64,000 bases of DNA from Hymenopus coronatus (Eukaryota > Arthropoda > Insecta > Mantodea > Hymenopodidae). Both the position numbers and the translations under genes were made by a program. The stretch is taken from contig CM060890.1 in the NCBI GenBank assembly GCA_030762935.1, positions 63,552,765 to 63,616,764 of the forward strand, read 5' to 3'. Below the pieces are notes generated by a model. That model was given only the letters and a program-made list of their open reading frames with translations, was not told the origin of the DNA and did no database searches. Position 1 is the first letter of the stretch; every line of letters begins with the position of its first letter. Shown in pieces: positions 36,455-47,344 of this stretch.

Positions 36455-37800
36455 TGTTCCCAGTAAGTACCATGTAAACCAAACACCTCATAGAGCTTGT
36501 GAGGCCTGACAGCAGCTATTATGTAAACAAGTGGCAATATTATTTAATTCAACGATACTAATGGGCCATAAGACTAGAGGTCTGGCTACCCTTTTGACAA
36601 CAAGTCAGGGACAAATAACAAGCACAACAAAGGGCCAACAGTAAAGTTCCCTGACACAACATAAAGCTTTTGTGTACAACACAATGTAAGGTGCAAGGGG
36701 TTCCTTGTGGAAAACAACAGTGGAAACCTGAGAGCCAGGGCATTCTTTAACTGATAAAATATTGCCACTCCTTTCCTACACACAAGCGTTTTAGTTCTTT
36801 ATTCGAACACCTCAAGGAAAGAAGATAATAAAGTGATCAGTGCTGCTGTGAATGGAGTCTCAGAGGAAGTTAATTTATATTCTGCAACTATTTCTGTATG
36901 GACTATATAATAGGAGGAGGATGGATGGACAAACAGAGCAAAAGAAAATAAAGAAAAAAAAATCAGCAATAAGAGGAAGAAACTGAAGAGTGCAAAAGGA
37001 CCGAGGGAAAAAATTGACAAGGCAATTCGCCCCGGTATTAACACTAGTGTTGAGAATAATTGTTCTTTTTGCGAAACAGTTTAATATGTTTCTGTTATCA
37101 GCACGAAACACTTTCGAAATAACTTTCCTGCAACATAAATTCCCTAAACTGTTGCAGATATGCTTATTAGTATACAATGGTTCCACCACTTGGCATTGCT
37201 TCTATACGTGGGCACTTTTGTCATTTCATTAAAACCGCATTGTAGTCACTTACTGGTCTGTTATAAACATTTAGGGCCCTAAGTTTCAAAATGCAGCCGA
37301 ACGTGGAGGGCCCTAAGCCGCAAGGGCGTAGCCGAGGAATATTTTTTATAAGTTGAGGAGTGTAGCAGTTGCGGCCGAAGGCCGCTACTGTGGAACGACG
37401 ACAGGGTTAGCTGAGGGATCTGTGAAGCTAAAATCCCAATGATCCCAAGAAAAAGTAAAAATTTCGGCAATCTGGCAACTTTCACATCTGAACAACTTAA
37501 TGTTTTCAGCACTTTCAAGTATGGATCGCCAGTAAAAGTCTTAAGACCGTTTGTGTTTGTGTGTGTGTATGTGTGCGTACCGCGCGCATGTCTATATGTA
37601 TGGTGGAACCATCGTATAGCTTTACCTAGACATGTTGTGTACCACCAAATGCTATTGATATAAATACAGTCCATCGATAAAATCACAATGCGCCAAATTC
37701 AACATCTCACTAGGTACACTGAAGAGAGAATTATCAAATTACGAGAGGGAATAAGTTAGATTAGTACATCGAATTTCGCGGATAATATCAGGTCGCACGC
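36455..37800. other. Intronic sequence; one GC-rich hairpin-forming patch
   Basis: No gene is recognised. At 37301-37400 there is an unusually GC-rich patch with GGGCCCTAAGCCGCAAGGGC and a perfect hairpin GCGGCCGAAGGCCGC. A GT-rich tract lies at about 37551-37578. Confidence 0.45.
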
Positions 37801-37811
37801 TACAAGGTACA

Positions 37812-38017
37812 AAGGCGTGGGTTGGGGATCGTGGGTTCGAGTCCCGCCTTGGGCATGGGTGTTATATGTTTGTGCAATGTGTATATGTTTGTAAAAGAAA
37901 CAGTAAAACCAGTAAACCAGTAATCAGTTAAACCTACGGGCGGAAATGTAAATAGGGATACAGTACCGGAGTCCTGACAAGCTCCGTTACTGTTTAAAAA
38001 AAAAAAAAAAAAAAAAG
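37812..38017 (+). repeat. S4 tRNA-derived SINE with A tail
   Basis: The head GATCGTGGGTTCGAGTCCCG, then GCATGGGTGTTATATGTTTG, AACAGTAAAACCAGTAAACC, ACAGTACCGGAGTCCTGACA and an (A)21 tail at about 37996-38016. Confidence 0.85.
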
Positions 38018-38319
38018 GCGGTAAGCAATGACAAAATTGTGGAACACAACACGGCAACCGCACATAGTAACTTTGCAGTAAGTGAAATAACTACTCAGGC
38101 GTTGATTTATTGTTGCGTGGATCTGTTGCGCGGAAGCAATACATGAAACAATAACAATAAGCAATTTCCAGAAGTGTTTAATGAAACTGTTTTAATGGCC
38201 AAACTATTTCAAAATAGTAGTTGTGTTATTTTTGTCCCATCACTAATGACAGCAACAAGATATTGCGGAAAACCCTGATGGTTTACATTCACATATCTTT
38301 CCCTAAACAATATATTTTA

Positions 38320-38790
38320 TTTTATACAGCTTTTATAAATATTCTTGCAAACGCTTATTCTTGTTTCCACTTCATTGTCATAAACGTTTGTAGGTATATA
38401 TAGTTTCATTATAATGTTGTTGCAGGAACAAAAGTGAACGATAGTAAAATACTTAAAAGCGCATCGTTGCAACTGCATAAATGTTTTTACATTGCGATAA
38501 ACCATGCAAAACGACAGAGCTTCGAAATACTTCTACAAATACTGAAAAATTATAGTAGTAATGGATATCTCGGGTATAGCAAATGTTACAAAAAGTCATT
38601 TGAAATATATGTGTATGTATATATTTTAAGAAATCTACATTCTTGTGTAGTACGTTTTTGTCTAACTCTTATGGCTTATTCATTTTGCACGATTATAAGG
38701 AATTCCTGCAGAATGAAGTGAATTTCACAGACTGTTCTCAACGCATTCAAGTTATACATCTTATTTGACATGTATCTTCAAACATACAGC
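38320..38790 (-). repeat. F1 repeat, diverged copy upstream of another in tandem
   Basis: Ordered but diverged reverse F1 matches (ATAAACCATGCAAAACGACA, GGATATCTCGGGTATAG, GTTTTTGTCTAACTCTTATG, GAATTCCTGCAGAATGAAG) ending near the point where the next F1 starts (CATATTACTTTCTCTATCTC). Confidence 0.55.
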
Positions 38791-39332
38791 ATCTAATAAA
38801 AAACCATTCATATTACTTTCTCTATCTCTACTGCAAACAAACTATTACTGAAAAGGATTATTCTTTTATCAACACAATGCTAATCGATATAAACATTAGG
38901 TACCACAAGTGGTCTTATTATTAGTTTCTTAATACAAGCAAAATAAGGGAATACATAAACTAAAGCGATAGTCAAAACTTTTAAAAGCTGTCCTTATGCA
39001 ATTGGCACTGAATATTTGGATCTCTTTCCAGGGTTAAAAGTAAAACAAGAGAGATATAAAACGGATGGCGGTAGACCATATGAGAATTTGAGAGAAGTTT
39101 CAATATTATAAAGTTGAAACCAATAACAGAGAATATCTCTGATATCATTAATTCTAAAAAAGAAAAGAAAAAAAAATGTATATAACACATTGTGTGTTTT
39201 AACGAGCTCTACATTTTTGTGCAGTAAATTTTTGTCTGTATTTTACTATCTACTAATTATGCAAAGATCATTCAGAATGAAGAGGATTTTCGTGGCTATT
39301 TCCAAGAAATTCAGGATATACACTTTATTTAC

Positions 39333-42300
39333 AGGGGTAAGAGGTAAGAACTCTCCTGGAAGATAGCCTTACTCCAGGAAGACTTCAGGGAGTAGTGGCC
39401 TGCCCACGAGAGATACGGGCCTCCTGACCCGGAAGGTTTCACCAAGTAAGGGTCCCGACCATGGGGATACGTGGAGAGCAGCTCGTATTCTGAGCCGTAT
39501 GGAAGACAATTTGACCTAGGAGAAGATGACTCCAAAATCAAACTGCCATCCACATGGTATGTAACCCCTCCATGGAATGTAGTGTTACTCAAAAGCTCTC
39601 ACGGAAAACAGCTGAACGGAACAACTAGAAACCGAGCTCAGCGAGTCAAAAACGGCTTACGATTTGGCAGGAAAGATATTTTGAGAATTGGTACATGGAA
39701 TGTCAGAGGATTACCTGCAAAAGAGAAGAGTTAACACAGAAGTTACATGGGAAACGTATACACTTGTTGCTACAGAAACAGGAAAAGAAATTTAAAGGAT
39801 ACATTTGAGATAAATGATAATATAGTTATATATTCTGTGGTAGAGCAGAAGGCAAGAAAAGCAAAAGATGTAGCAATATGGATATATAACAAGTGGAAAA
39901 ACAATATAAAACATTATTTATTTATAAACGGGAGAATAGTAACAACTCAGATAAGAAGGAAAGAGGTAAAGTGTTAATATTCGAAGTTTATGCACCAGAA
40001 GGAAGAAAAACAGAAGTCGACATATTTTTGAAGAGAGTAAAAAATTCTTGATAAATATAACAAGTCACATAGCATTACTATTTTAAGTGATTTAAACGCC
40101 AGATTCGGTAATTTATTTACAAGTTTGTGGAAGTTTTGGAGAAGAACGCGCTAATGAAAATTGGGAAAATTTTAAGAGACTTCTGCACATATAATTCCTT
40201 AAGAATAACAAACTCTTTTTCCGTTAAAAATATCCACAAATATACTTGGTCTTCCAGAGGATTGAGATCCTTTATAGATTATACAATTGTTATTGAAAAA
40301 CTAACATCTCTATTAAAGGATACTAGTGTACATAACGGCAGTGAGCTGTTCATAGATCACTTTCTGCTAATTTCTGTTAGAGCTTGGATAGCAGCATAAT
40401 GATTTTTTAAAAACTTCCGCTGCGCGCTATATGCCCTTCTTGCACGCAAATATGCTCAAGGACGCGGACTTAGAATATTTCAGCCTGGCGCAGGGCAAAT
40501 CGCGTACGCGAGTGCTAGGTGTTCTAGCACTCGCTATCGCGGCGCGCTTCCGCTCCAACCCAGATAACAAGTTTAAACTCGTCATTCCTGCAGCAATGCC
40601 GCCAGCACGCAGACGTTATTATGGCAGACGGCGTAATATCGATACCATCACACATGCAATTGAAAATAATTTGCAAACTGATCGATACCACTGCATTAAG
40701 CTTTGGACAGTGCCTGATTCTGGCACACTGCTTGGATGGAAACTACATCTAGACTTCCGATCAACAACAATGATGGGCGCCATTTTTATTAAAGGTTAAA
40801 TTTGCTTTTTGAGCAACTGCAGACATTTGATGCATGCCAATTATGGTATCTTGAAAATCTTGTAGATGATTGAGTTCATCTTCGTGCAAATCTCGCCGAG
40901 AATGTATGATATATATAGTGCCAATAATGGCGCCCATCATTGTTGTTGATCGGAAGTCTAGATGTAGTTTCCATCCAAGCAGTGTGCCAGAATCAGGCAC
41001 TGTCCAAAGCTTAATGCAGTGGTATCGATCAGTTTGCAAATTATTTTCAATTGCATGTGTGATGGTATCGATATTACGCCGTCTGCCATAATAACGTCTG
41101 CATTGCTGCAGGAATGACGAGTTTAAACTTGTTATCTGGGTTGAAGCGGAAGCGCGCCGCGATAGCGAGTGCTAGAACACCTAGCACTCGCGTACGCGAT
41201 TTGCCCTGCGCCAGGATAAAATATTCTAAGTCCGCGTCCTTGAGCGTATTTGCGTGCAAGAAGGGCATATAGCGCGCAGCGGAAGTTTTTAAAAAAGCAT
41301 TATGTTGCTACCCAAGCTCTAATGGCGCCAACTATAGGTTTTGTTGCTCACTCTGAATTTCGATTACAAGGTATAGGTATTCGTTTGCTTGCACGCGGGC
41401 CTTTCTTTTGCTATACCAGCTGCATGGAAAAAAAGATAAAAAGAACTGAATTAACAAACAATCAACAAGAAAAAGTATTAAAAAACTTACCTTCTCCAAG
41501 AAGACAGATAAGAGACTCATAACCAAATAAGAATATCTTTATACTTAAGCGAGACAGCTACTGCAGAAGTAGTTTTTTGACGAGTGGATAAATTTAAAGA
41601 AGGTTATTTCTAAAATTGCAAATGAAATGTTGGGAATGAGGAATAAATATAGAGGAAAGAGAGGATCAACAATTTGGAATAAGGATATTGAAGAATCATT
41701 AAAGACTAAAACCAAGCATATGAAAACTTTCTTCAAAATTACAGTGAACAATCAAGGATGCAATATGTTGAAAAAAAAAAGCAATGCAAAATATATAATA
41801 CGTAAAGCACATATGGATTCTTGGGAACAACATATAGCAAACATTGAACATGGTATCCATGGAAGACAGTTAATTGCTTGGAAAACTCTGAGAAGTTTGA
41901 ATGCAGCTGAAAGGGATTTAATTTACTCACTTTGCCTTTGTGAACTTTGAAACAGCCTTCGATCGAGTAGACAAAAATAAACTATGGCAGATGTGGAACA
42001 CGAAAGGATACCCGGAGAATTAAAGTTATACAAAGTTTATACGTAGCAAATAAAATGGTAATTAACATAAAAGAGAGGTTAACAAAAGAGATTAAAATAG
42101 ATCAAAGGGTAAACAGGGATGCAGTTTGTCGCCAATTTTATCTTATAGTTATCCTATCTTCAGGAATAGAAAGTTAAAGTTCACAGTGGTATTAACAGGA
42201 CAAAGCACATCAAATTCTTTAATGTTTATTGAGGATATAGTTTTAATGTTTAACAATGAAGATAGACTGCAAAAGGGAATTTATTAGTTAAATAATATCC

Positions 42301-42683
42301 GTAAACTGTACAATATGTAAATTTCAAGCCAAAAAACCAAAGTAACGGCATCCCATGGCAAATTTCAGTAAGAATAATAATTTTAATTGTAAACAGAATT
42401 ATTGAATAATTGCTGCATTACAAATATCCTGGATGTGATTTAAGCTATGAAATAGATGAACATATAAATAAAAAATAACTAAATTTCATGCCCTAAACAT
42501 TAATCCCATTATAGAACAATTAATGAAACATAGGGAAAACTGGCTTCAACATTTAGAAAGAACGACACAAAAAAGAATACATAAACAAAGAATGGAATAT
42601 AAATAAAGAGGTCAGAAGTTACTGGGAAGATCTAGGAAACGCTATATTGATGTGAGACCGGGACAGGCAGTAACGTAATCCCT
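39333..42683 (+). mobile_element. LINE (non-LTR retrotransposon), decayed, inserted in F1
   Basis: About 3.35 kb including a later foldback insertion. The endonuclease domain begins near 39686 (ILRIGTWNVRGLPAKEK) and ends near 40379 (IDHFLLISVRA). Reverse transcriptase begins near 41930 (FVNFETAFDRVDKNKLW), followed by VINIKERLTKEIKIDQ and the polymerase box near 42224 as MFIEDIV instead of the usual A-D-D. After that come QKTKV, then LLHYKYPGC-like and LINPIIEQLM segments, and a tail with RPGQAV near 42660. The flanking F1 is continuous across it, with TTTATTTAC at the left and TTTTATTTGCC at the right as a likely target duplication. Many stops and frameshifts are present. The clade is not settled. 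Confidence 0.85.
40380..41319. mobile_element. Foldback element with 390-400 bp inverted arms, inserted in the LINE
   Basis: Left arm 40380-40783 (GAGCTTGGATAGCAGCATAA, CTTCCGCTGCGCGCTATATG, ... GATGGGCGCCATT) is mirrored by 40926-41319, with about 140 bp of unique loop. TA lies on both sides (40378-40379 and 41320-41321). The left arm carries an 11-bp extra piece near 40600. The arms are GC-richer than their surroundings, and each contains a 10-bp hairpin CGAGTGCTAG/CTAGCACTCG. A 122-codon open frame (40431-40799) is partly kept in the other arm but matches no protein I recognise. It splits the LINE endonuclease from its downstream linker. About 76 bp to 41398 may also belong to the insertion. 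Confidence 0.85.
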
Positions 42684-43214
42684 AAATTTTATTTGCCAAT
42701 TAAACATCTTTACTTATATTAGAGCCACTTTTAGACAATAAAAGAATTCGAAAAAGAGTAGGTAGTTTAATGTATGGATTTTCCTGAAACTCTTAATGTC
42801 GCATCCTAGGAAGATACCAAAATTAAATATAAGTTTGGTATTTAACCGACTTTTCGTTTTTGAGTGATACTGTCCACACATACGTACACGACACACATGG
42901 ACCTTTTCTCAAAATGATTTTTTTTTCTTTCTTTTTTATTCAGGTGGTCTAAAAACATGTGATATATCGGTATCAAATGTTTGAAAAATTAGAGTAACAT
43001 GGTAAAAGGCAGAAATTTGTAGGTTAAAACAGGGAAATAAAAGATAAAGATAAAGAAAAAAAAAAAAGAAGATGGAAAGCACAACACACTACATAAGTGT
43101 TGCATGCTGTAAAGTTTAACAGCAAGTAAAAAGTTCAAGTTCCACCAAGCATATCGGTATTTTGGGATAACTAGCATGTTGCTTAGATCGGGTGAAATTT
43201 TCTAACTCTCAGTT

Positions 43215-43470
43215 TCACCACTATGCCACATAAGGACGAGGGATCCGTTTGTCTACCATAGAAGACCAAAAGAATGAAATTCAGTATTGCGGAATTTTCC
43301 CCAGCGATCTTCTTTCAATATGTTGGGTTCTTTTACGTGCATATAGACTTACTCAAGATAAACGATCTTATCCCCTTCCTAAGGAAATAATGCTAAGGAT
43401 TTTTTCGTCTGAAAAAGTACATCGCCCTCCGCCGGGATTAAATCTACAACCTTGAGCATACGGGTAGTAA
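43215..43470 (-). repeat. S2 SINE, antisense, decayed
   Basis: GGGTTCTTTTACGTGCATAT, CCTTCCTAAGGAAATAATGC, TAAGGATTTTTTCGTCTG and CATCGCCCTCCGCCGGGATT match S2 in order. The rest is eroded. Confidence 0.65.
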
Positions 43471-43644
43471 TTATGGAAAAATGGAATTTATAGCAGATGA
43501 TAACATGAAGGCCACAATTCTAGAACTAAATTTTCATAGCTTTTCAATTCTTGTAGGTATGCAGTTCTTGTGGGAAATTCGTTAATACAGTTAACGGAGG
43601 CAAGGACCTAAAGATTTCTACTTTTGGGCTCCCACTCAAATCTT

Positions 43645-43765
43645 GAGGACCGGGATAGCACAATGGCTTTGTTCGCGACTCTCGTGCTGAGGGTCCGCGG
43701 TTGAATCCTGGCTCTGGGGTGTCATCCACATCTGAATAATTCATGAGCAGTATCCCCACGGTCCG
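43645..43765 (+). repeat. tRNA-derived SINE-like unit, separate family
   Basis: GAGGACCGGGATAGCACAAT gives an A-box-like motif and GGTCCGCGGTTGAATCCTGG a B-box-like motif, followed by GGTGTCATCCACATCTGAAT. It is the only copy in the window and folds poorly as a tRNA. Confidence 0.5.
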
Positions 43766-44113
43766 ACATGGTTCGGAATCTCGGTAAAGATTGTCGATAC
43801 TCTCAAACTGACTCTATTCATATCATTACTCTACAATCGAAGGTAATAGACTACGCCCGCCTGGGTGCTTCCATCTCAGAAATAGGTCGCTTGATGGAAT
43901 TAGGTAACCCCGAAGGTCGATCAGACCATATATGGAGCGTTGATTACTAACGACAAACTTTGAAACGATCTGTCATGTGCGAACTCGGCTGAGACGGAGT
44001 AAGTATGATAAAGTACCATATAAACGTAATTATTCTTTCTTAAATCTCATAATACACTTCTTCATTTACTGATAGTAATTTTCTTAAAAAGTTGTTTTAG
44101 AACTGTTACTCAC

Positions 44114-44297
44114 CTGCAAAGAAGAGTCGAGGATGCGGAGAAGTCACAGGTTGAGACGCTGACTGGTTGACATTAGCGGGTGTTACGGGAGCTGCCAGAA
44201 TATCGTAGTCACTGCCTGAAGACCCAACAGCCACAAATGAATAGGAGCCACGAGACCAGGGATCTGCTCTCCATCGTGTCACTACCGTCTCCTTGGG
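44114..44297 (-). CDS. Kdm1a: Kdm1a (LSD1) internal coding exon: active-site Trp/Tyr and start of the FAD-binding C-terminal motif
   Basis: On the minus strand the acceptor TTTTATGTGCAG is followed by CCC-AAG-GAG. The 184-nt exon encodes 61 codons from [20 protein letters not shown] through [20 protein letters not shown] to PHPRLFFA, plus the first base of a Gly codon, before a GTGAGT donor. Trp of TRWRADP and the first Tyr of RGSYSF correspond to human Trp751 and Tyr761, which line the substrate cavity. The stretch between [11 protein letters not shown] and PHPRLFFAG ([13 protein letters not shown]) is the usual variable loop before the last FAD-contact block. The intron that follows splits FFAG|EHT and is about 43 kb. 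No disabling change is present. Confidence 0.96.
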
Positions 44298-44645
44298 CTG
44301 CACATAAAAACATGAGCGTTTCCATAACTGATGATCTACTATGATCATTTCAACATTTTAATTTTTACATTATGTTAAGAAAGTAAAAGTAATAGAAACT
44401 TCATATCTTTGGAAAGGTAGAATCAGACTGATAAATTTAAATGTCATTTAGCTATCATGGCAACATGTATCTTCGACATTGAATTTCCCAGCTGACGCGC
44501 ATTTGTGCCTCAAATTCATTTTAGATAACATATCCCAATGGTAGCTTACAATCTTGTGGGCACTTGAAGTCCCAGGCTTTACTGTTACCTATTAAGTCAA
44601 TCAACAATAACTAGGTATTCGCTCTCTTCCAATTGAAATTGCATT

Positions 44646-44935
44646 TTATTTATGGGCACTTTTTAACCGCTGTGACGCTCAGGTTCCATGCTATATTTAG
44701 GCGTCACAGGTCGCTTAATTTTGCGCAGAGACCTCTTTATCAGGCTTGAGGTTCTTTTGCATGATGTAAAGCTACGACACTTCATTTTTCTTCCCATGGA
44801 AGCCAGCCTAAGGACTTTTACGCTCGAAGAAAAGAAGAAGGAAAAAAGAAAACATTGCCCTCCGTTGAGATTGAAACCGCAACCTTGGGAACCAGAAACT
44901 AGCATTTACCCCTACAGCTCGGGGGACGACTTCTT
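44646..44935 (-). repeat. S2 SINE, antisense
   Basis: TTTATTTATGGGCACTTTTT, AGGCGTCACAGGTCGCTTAA, CAGGCTTGAGGTTCTTTTGC, GGAAGCCAGCCTAAGGACTT and the head remnant TTGCCCTCCGTTGAGATTGA. It lies about 350 bp upstream (on the minus strand) of the Kdm1a exon at 44114-44297. Confidence 0.8.
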
Positions 44936-44954
44936 TCAATATGTCATGTGTTGG

Positions 44955-45080
44955 CCAAGGCTGTAAAAGTAAAATCAGACTGAAAATGCAATGGCATTTG
45001 CAAGATTTGAACAACGGATCTTCAGCATTCTGTGTCAGATTCATGGTTCATAATCCATACTGTGGCATTGGAGGTTTCAG
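44955..45080 (-). repeat. S5 SINE, antisense
   Basis: AATCAGACTGAAAATGCAAT, then GCAAGATTTGAACAACGGAT and CTTCAGCATTCTGTGTCAG match S5 in reverse. Confidence 0.65.
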
Positions 45081-45182
45081 CCTGATTCTACTTAACCAAA
45101 CTTAACCTATTCACTTTATTTTTCATGTACAATAATACTTTGCCTGTTCCTCTATTCCACTGATAATTTATCCGCGTTCACA

Positions 45183-45245
45183 TACGCGCGCGCGCGCGTG
45201 TGTGTGTGTGTGTGTCCGAGTGAGAGGAGCGAGAGAGAGAGAACA
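45183..45245. repeat. (CG)n(TG)n and (GA)n compound microsatellite
   Basis: ACGCGCGCGCGCGCGTGTGT passes into TG repeats, followed by GAGAGAGAGA. Confidence 0.93.
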
Positions 45246-45418
45246 GGAGGGAGAGGGAATATTCCTTTGTTTGCAATTGCTGTATACTGTGACGATAACA
45301 TTTTACCATTTATATTTTACTCATAACAATGGTTAATTTTCTGGTAGCAATCTTTCATTGCGTGCATTAGATACGAAAGCACAGCTACTGTTAGTAATCA
45401 GATGCTAAGTCAGCTGTC

Positions 45419-45965
45419 TGTTACTGGTAGGGATCAAATATCCCATTTCATAGTCATTTCGTGTGTACCTGTTTGCTGGCTGCCTTTGGCAGCTAAACCT
45501 CATAAGGATAACGCAAACCTATTACTGAGGTCAGTTTAAAGACCATCACTACTACATGAACTACGTCATCACTTTGCATCCCAAAAGGAACACTTATTTT
45601 ACCAGTTAATTATTTCAAGAGCCCCCACAATGCTTCGGAACATTATCACGCTTCCAAGGTCAACAGAAAAGATAATCACATCAAAATTGATTAACATAAT
45701 TATCATGTAAAAACTCCACCACCATCAACTCTTTGTATTATAATGTAAATGCAGTTTAGTTATTACCTAGAGTTACCTCTCTCGTAGAGTCTGATTTCAA
45801 GTAGGGTATTATCTTATTATGTTTCATCACATGTGCCTGTATCCCACCTTTTATGATACCTGTTGGAGAATTGTAAACTCCAAAACCTCAGGCTACACCC
45901 ATCCCTTAGTACCGTTCCCACAATCCCGTAACGTAGACCTCTTACGTTACACTTGGTGACAACGT
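45419..45965 (+). other. Possible solo LTR with adjoining primer-binding-like site
   Basis: The stretch begins TGTTACTGG and ends ...CTTACGTTACA at 45952, immediately followed by CTTGGTGACAACGTTGG, which resembles the bases after a 5' LTR. No gag/pol and no second LTR are seen, and no clear target duplication was found. Weak. Confidence 0.22.
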
Positions 45966-46268
45966 TGGTTCTTGGCTGTCAACCCCTAGCCGGATAAACA
46001 GTAACGTGATATGTTTAGTTGATCCGTATTTTCAAAGCGTTCAACTTAATCTTCGTTTTCATCAGTTTGGCGCTCTTCTTTGTATACTGATGCTCGGGTT
46101 TTCCTTACTATCTGTAGTCTTTGAATTATACATTACCAAAGAGAATGTACAATAATTAAACGTTCATCTACTAAGATTATTAAAAGTTATTTCACTATCC
46201 CAATAACTTCTTCAGCACTAAAAGATACTTACAAGTTATACATCATTTCCCAAAGTCCAAAATTTTTT

Positions 46269-46410
46269 TTGACTGGGGTAACGAAAAGCGTTCCAATTCC
46301 TTTTTCAGCATAATTATCAGGTGCTATAGGAGCTCCTGCACCTGTATCTGCATTAGTTCATTCTTCAACTTTGGTTATAGCAGAATTTTATTTGCTAATT
46401 CGTTTTGAAG
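46269..46410 (+). pseudogene. nad5: Nuclear mitochondrial insert: NADH dehydrogenase subunit 5 fragment
   Basis: In one frame the plus strand reads LTGVTKSVPIPFSA, a TAA codon, [31 protein letters not shown]. This is the conserved segment of the proton-translocating ND5 subunit that in animal mitochondria reads GAMTKSAQIPFSSWLP and then [25 protein letters not shown]. The TAA sits where the Trp (usually TGA in mitochondrial code) is expected, consistent with a decayed nuclear copy. Length is about 142 bp. Beyond both ends the similarity stops abruptly. It is not expressed as a protein here and lies in a Kdm1a intron. Confidence 0.85.
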
Positions 46411-47344
46411 GCTGTTGCAGAAGTCACAGATGCACCATCCGCTAACATTTCCTTAAGAATTTCCCCAAATGTTCGTATAAATTTAGCATTTTTATTTTGC
46501 AAAACTTTTAATTTACTTTATCCGTCCCTACATGACTGACCTTTGTCACGCCTCATACAGCTGTGATATTTCCACCTTTTCTGTAGCACATCAAGTTCAA
46601 AACTGTTAAAACCGCCAACCAATTGCTATTTAGTTTTGTAACATAATAATATTTTTTCAAGAGAAAGTACCGATACCGCTAGTGTTACTGGTCGAAAATA
46701 TATACACGTTTAGTACAACTTGATCTTAAAGAGTTGCGGTAACATTCTTGTTCACCAGAAAGTTAAAGAATAACTCTACATGTTTGGCTAAGGTTAATAT
46801 CCTCGGTATGAAAAGCATTACCAGCACTGGATATTGTTAATTCACTTTTTATTTTCGTTTATGGTCCTTTAACTTTGGAGGTCATATCGCACGATGAATG
46901 ATATGGGTGAAATTATGCTAAAATCAGCCCGGAGTCCACCGAGTTTAAAGTTACCCTATTCATATTGAGTAAAAAGCTATTTTTCTTTAATCTTTATAGG
47001 ATATTTTAAAACCGAACAAGAGTAAGTAGGTTTTTAGAAAATGTCTTGTTATAACTAGGGATAGAATCTTGGGGACCGATAGCGAGAAGGAATCGAAGTT
47101 ATAACAGCATGGTATACAGTTGTGATGTGCTGACAGTGCAGTTGTACGTTGGTACTAATAGAAGGAAAATAGGGCAGTGGTTGCTAGTAGACTGTGATGT
47201 TTTCACTAGCAGCGGAAGGCTATTGAAGTTGGGTGGATGGTAAACATAAATACCGTGATTTACGGGAACCAAAAGTTTAATATTTACATACATTCAATTA
47301 TTGTTGTGCAACAAGTCATCAGCATCATTATCCGTTTCATTTTT

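Larger units (their letters stand above)
38805..42992 (-). repeat. F1 repeat copy split by a LINE insertion
   Basis: Reverse F1 from TACTTTCTCTATCTCTACTG to TATACACTTTATTTACA at about 39332. It resumes at about 42690 with ATTTGCCAATTAAACATCTT and continues through TGTCGCATCCTAGGAAGATA to ATCGGTATCAAATGTTTGAA near 42984. The two halves are contiguous in the F1 consensus (CATTTTATTTGCC then ATATCTTTAA), so the 3.35-kb LINE between them is a later insertion. Confidence 0.82.
1140..44113 (-). other. Kdm1a: Kdm1a terminal intron, about 43.0 kb
   Basis: Bounded by a GTGAGT donor (44113-44108 on the minus strand) and a TATAG acceptor (1144-1140). It is a phase-1 intron splitting the Gly codon of FFAGEHT. 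It is filled with F1 repeats, SINEs, a Sola-like element, a Penelope fragment, hAT debris and a LINE. No other host exon was recognised inside it on either strand. Confidence 0.93.
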
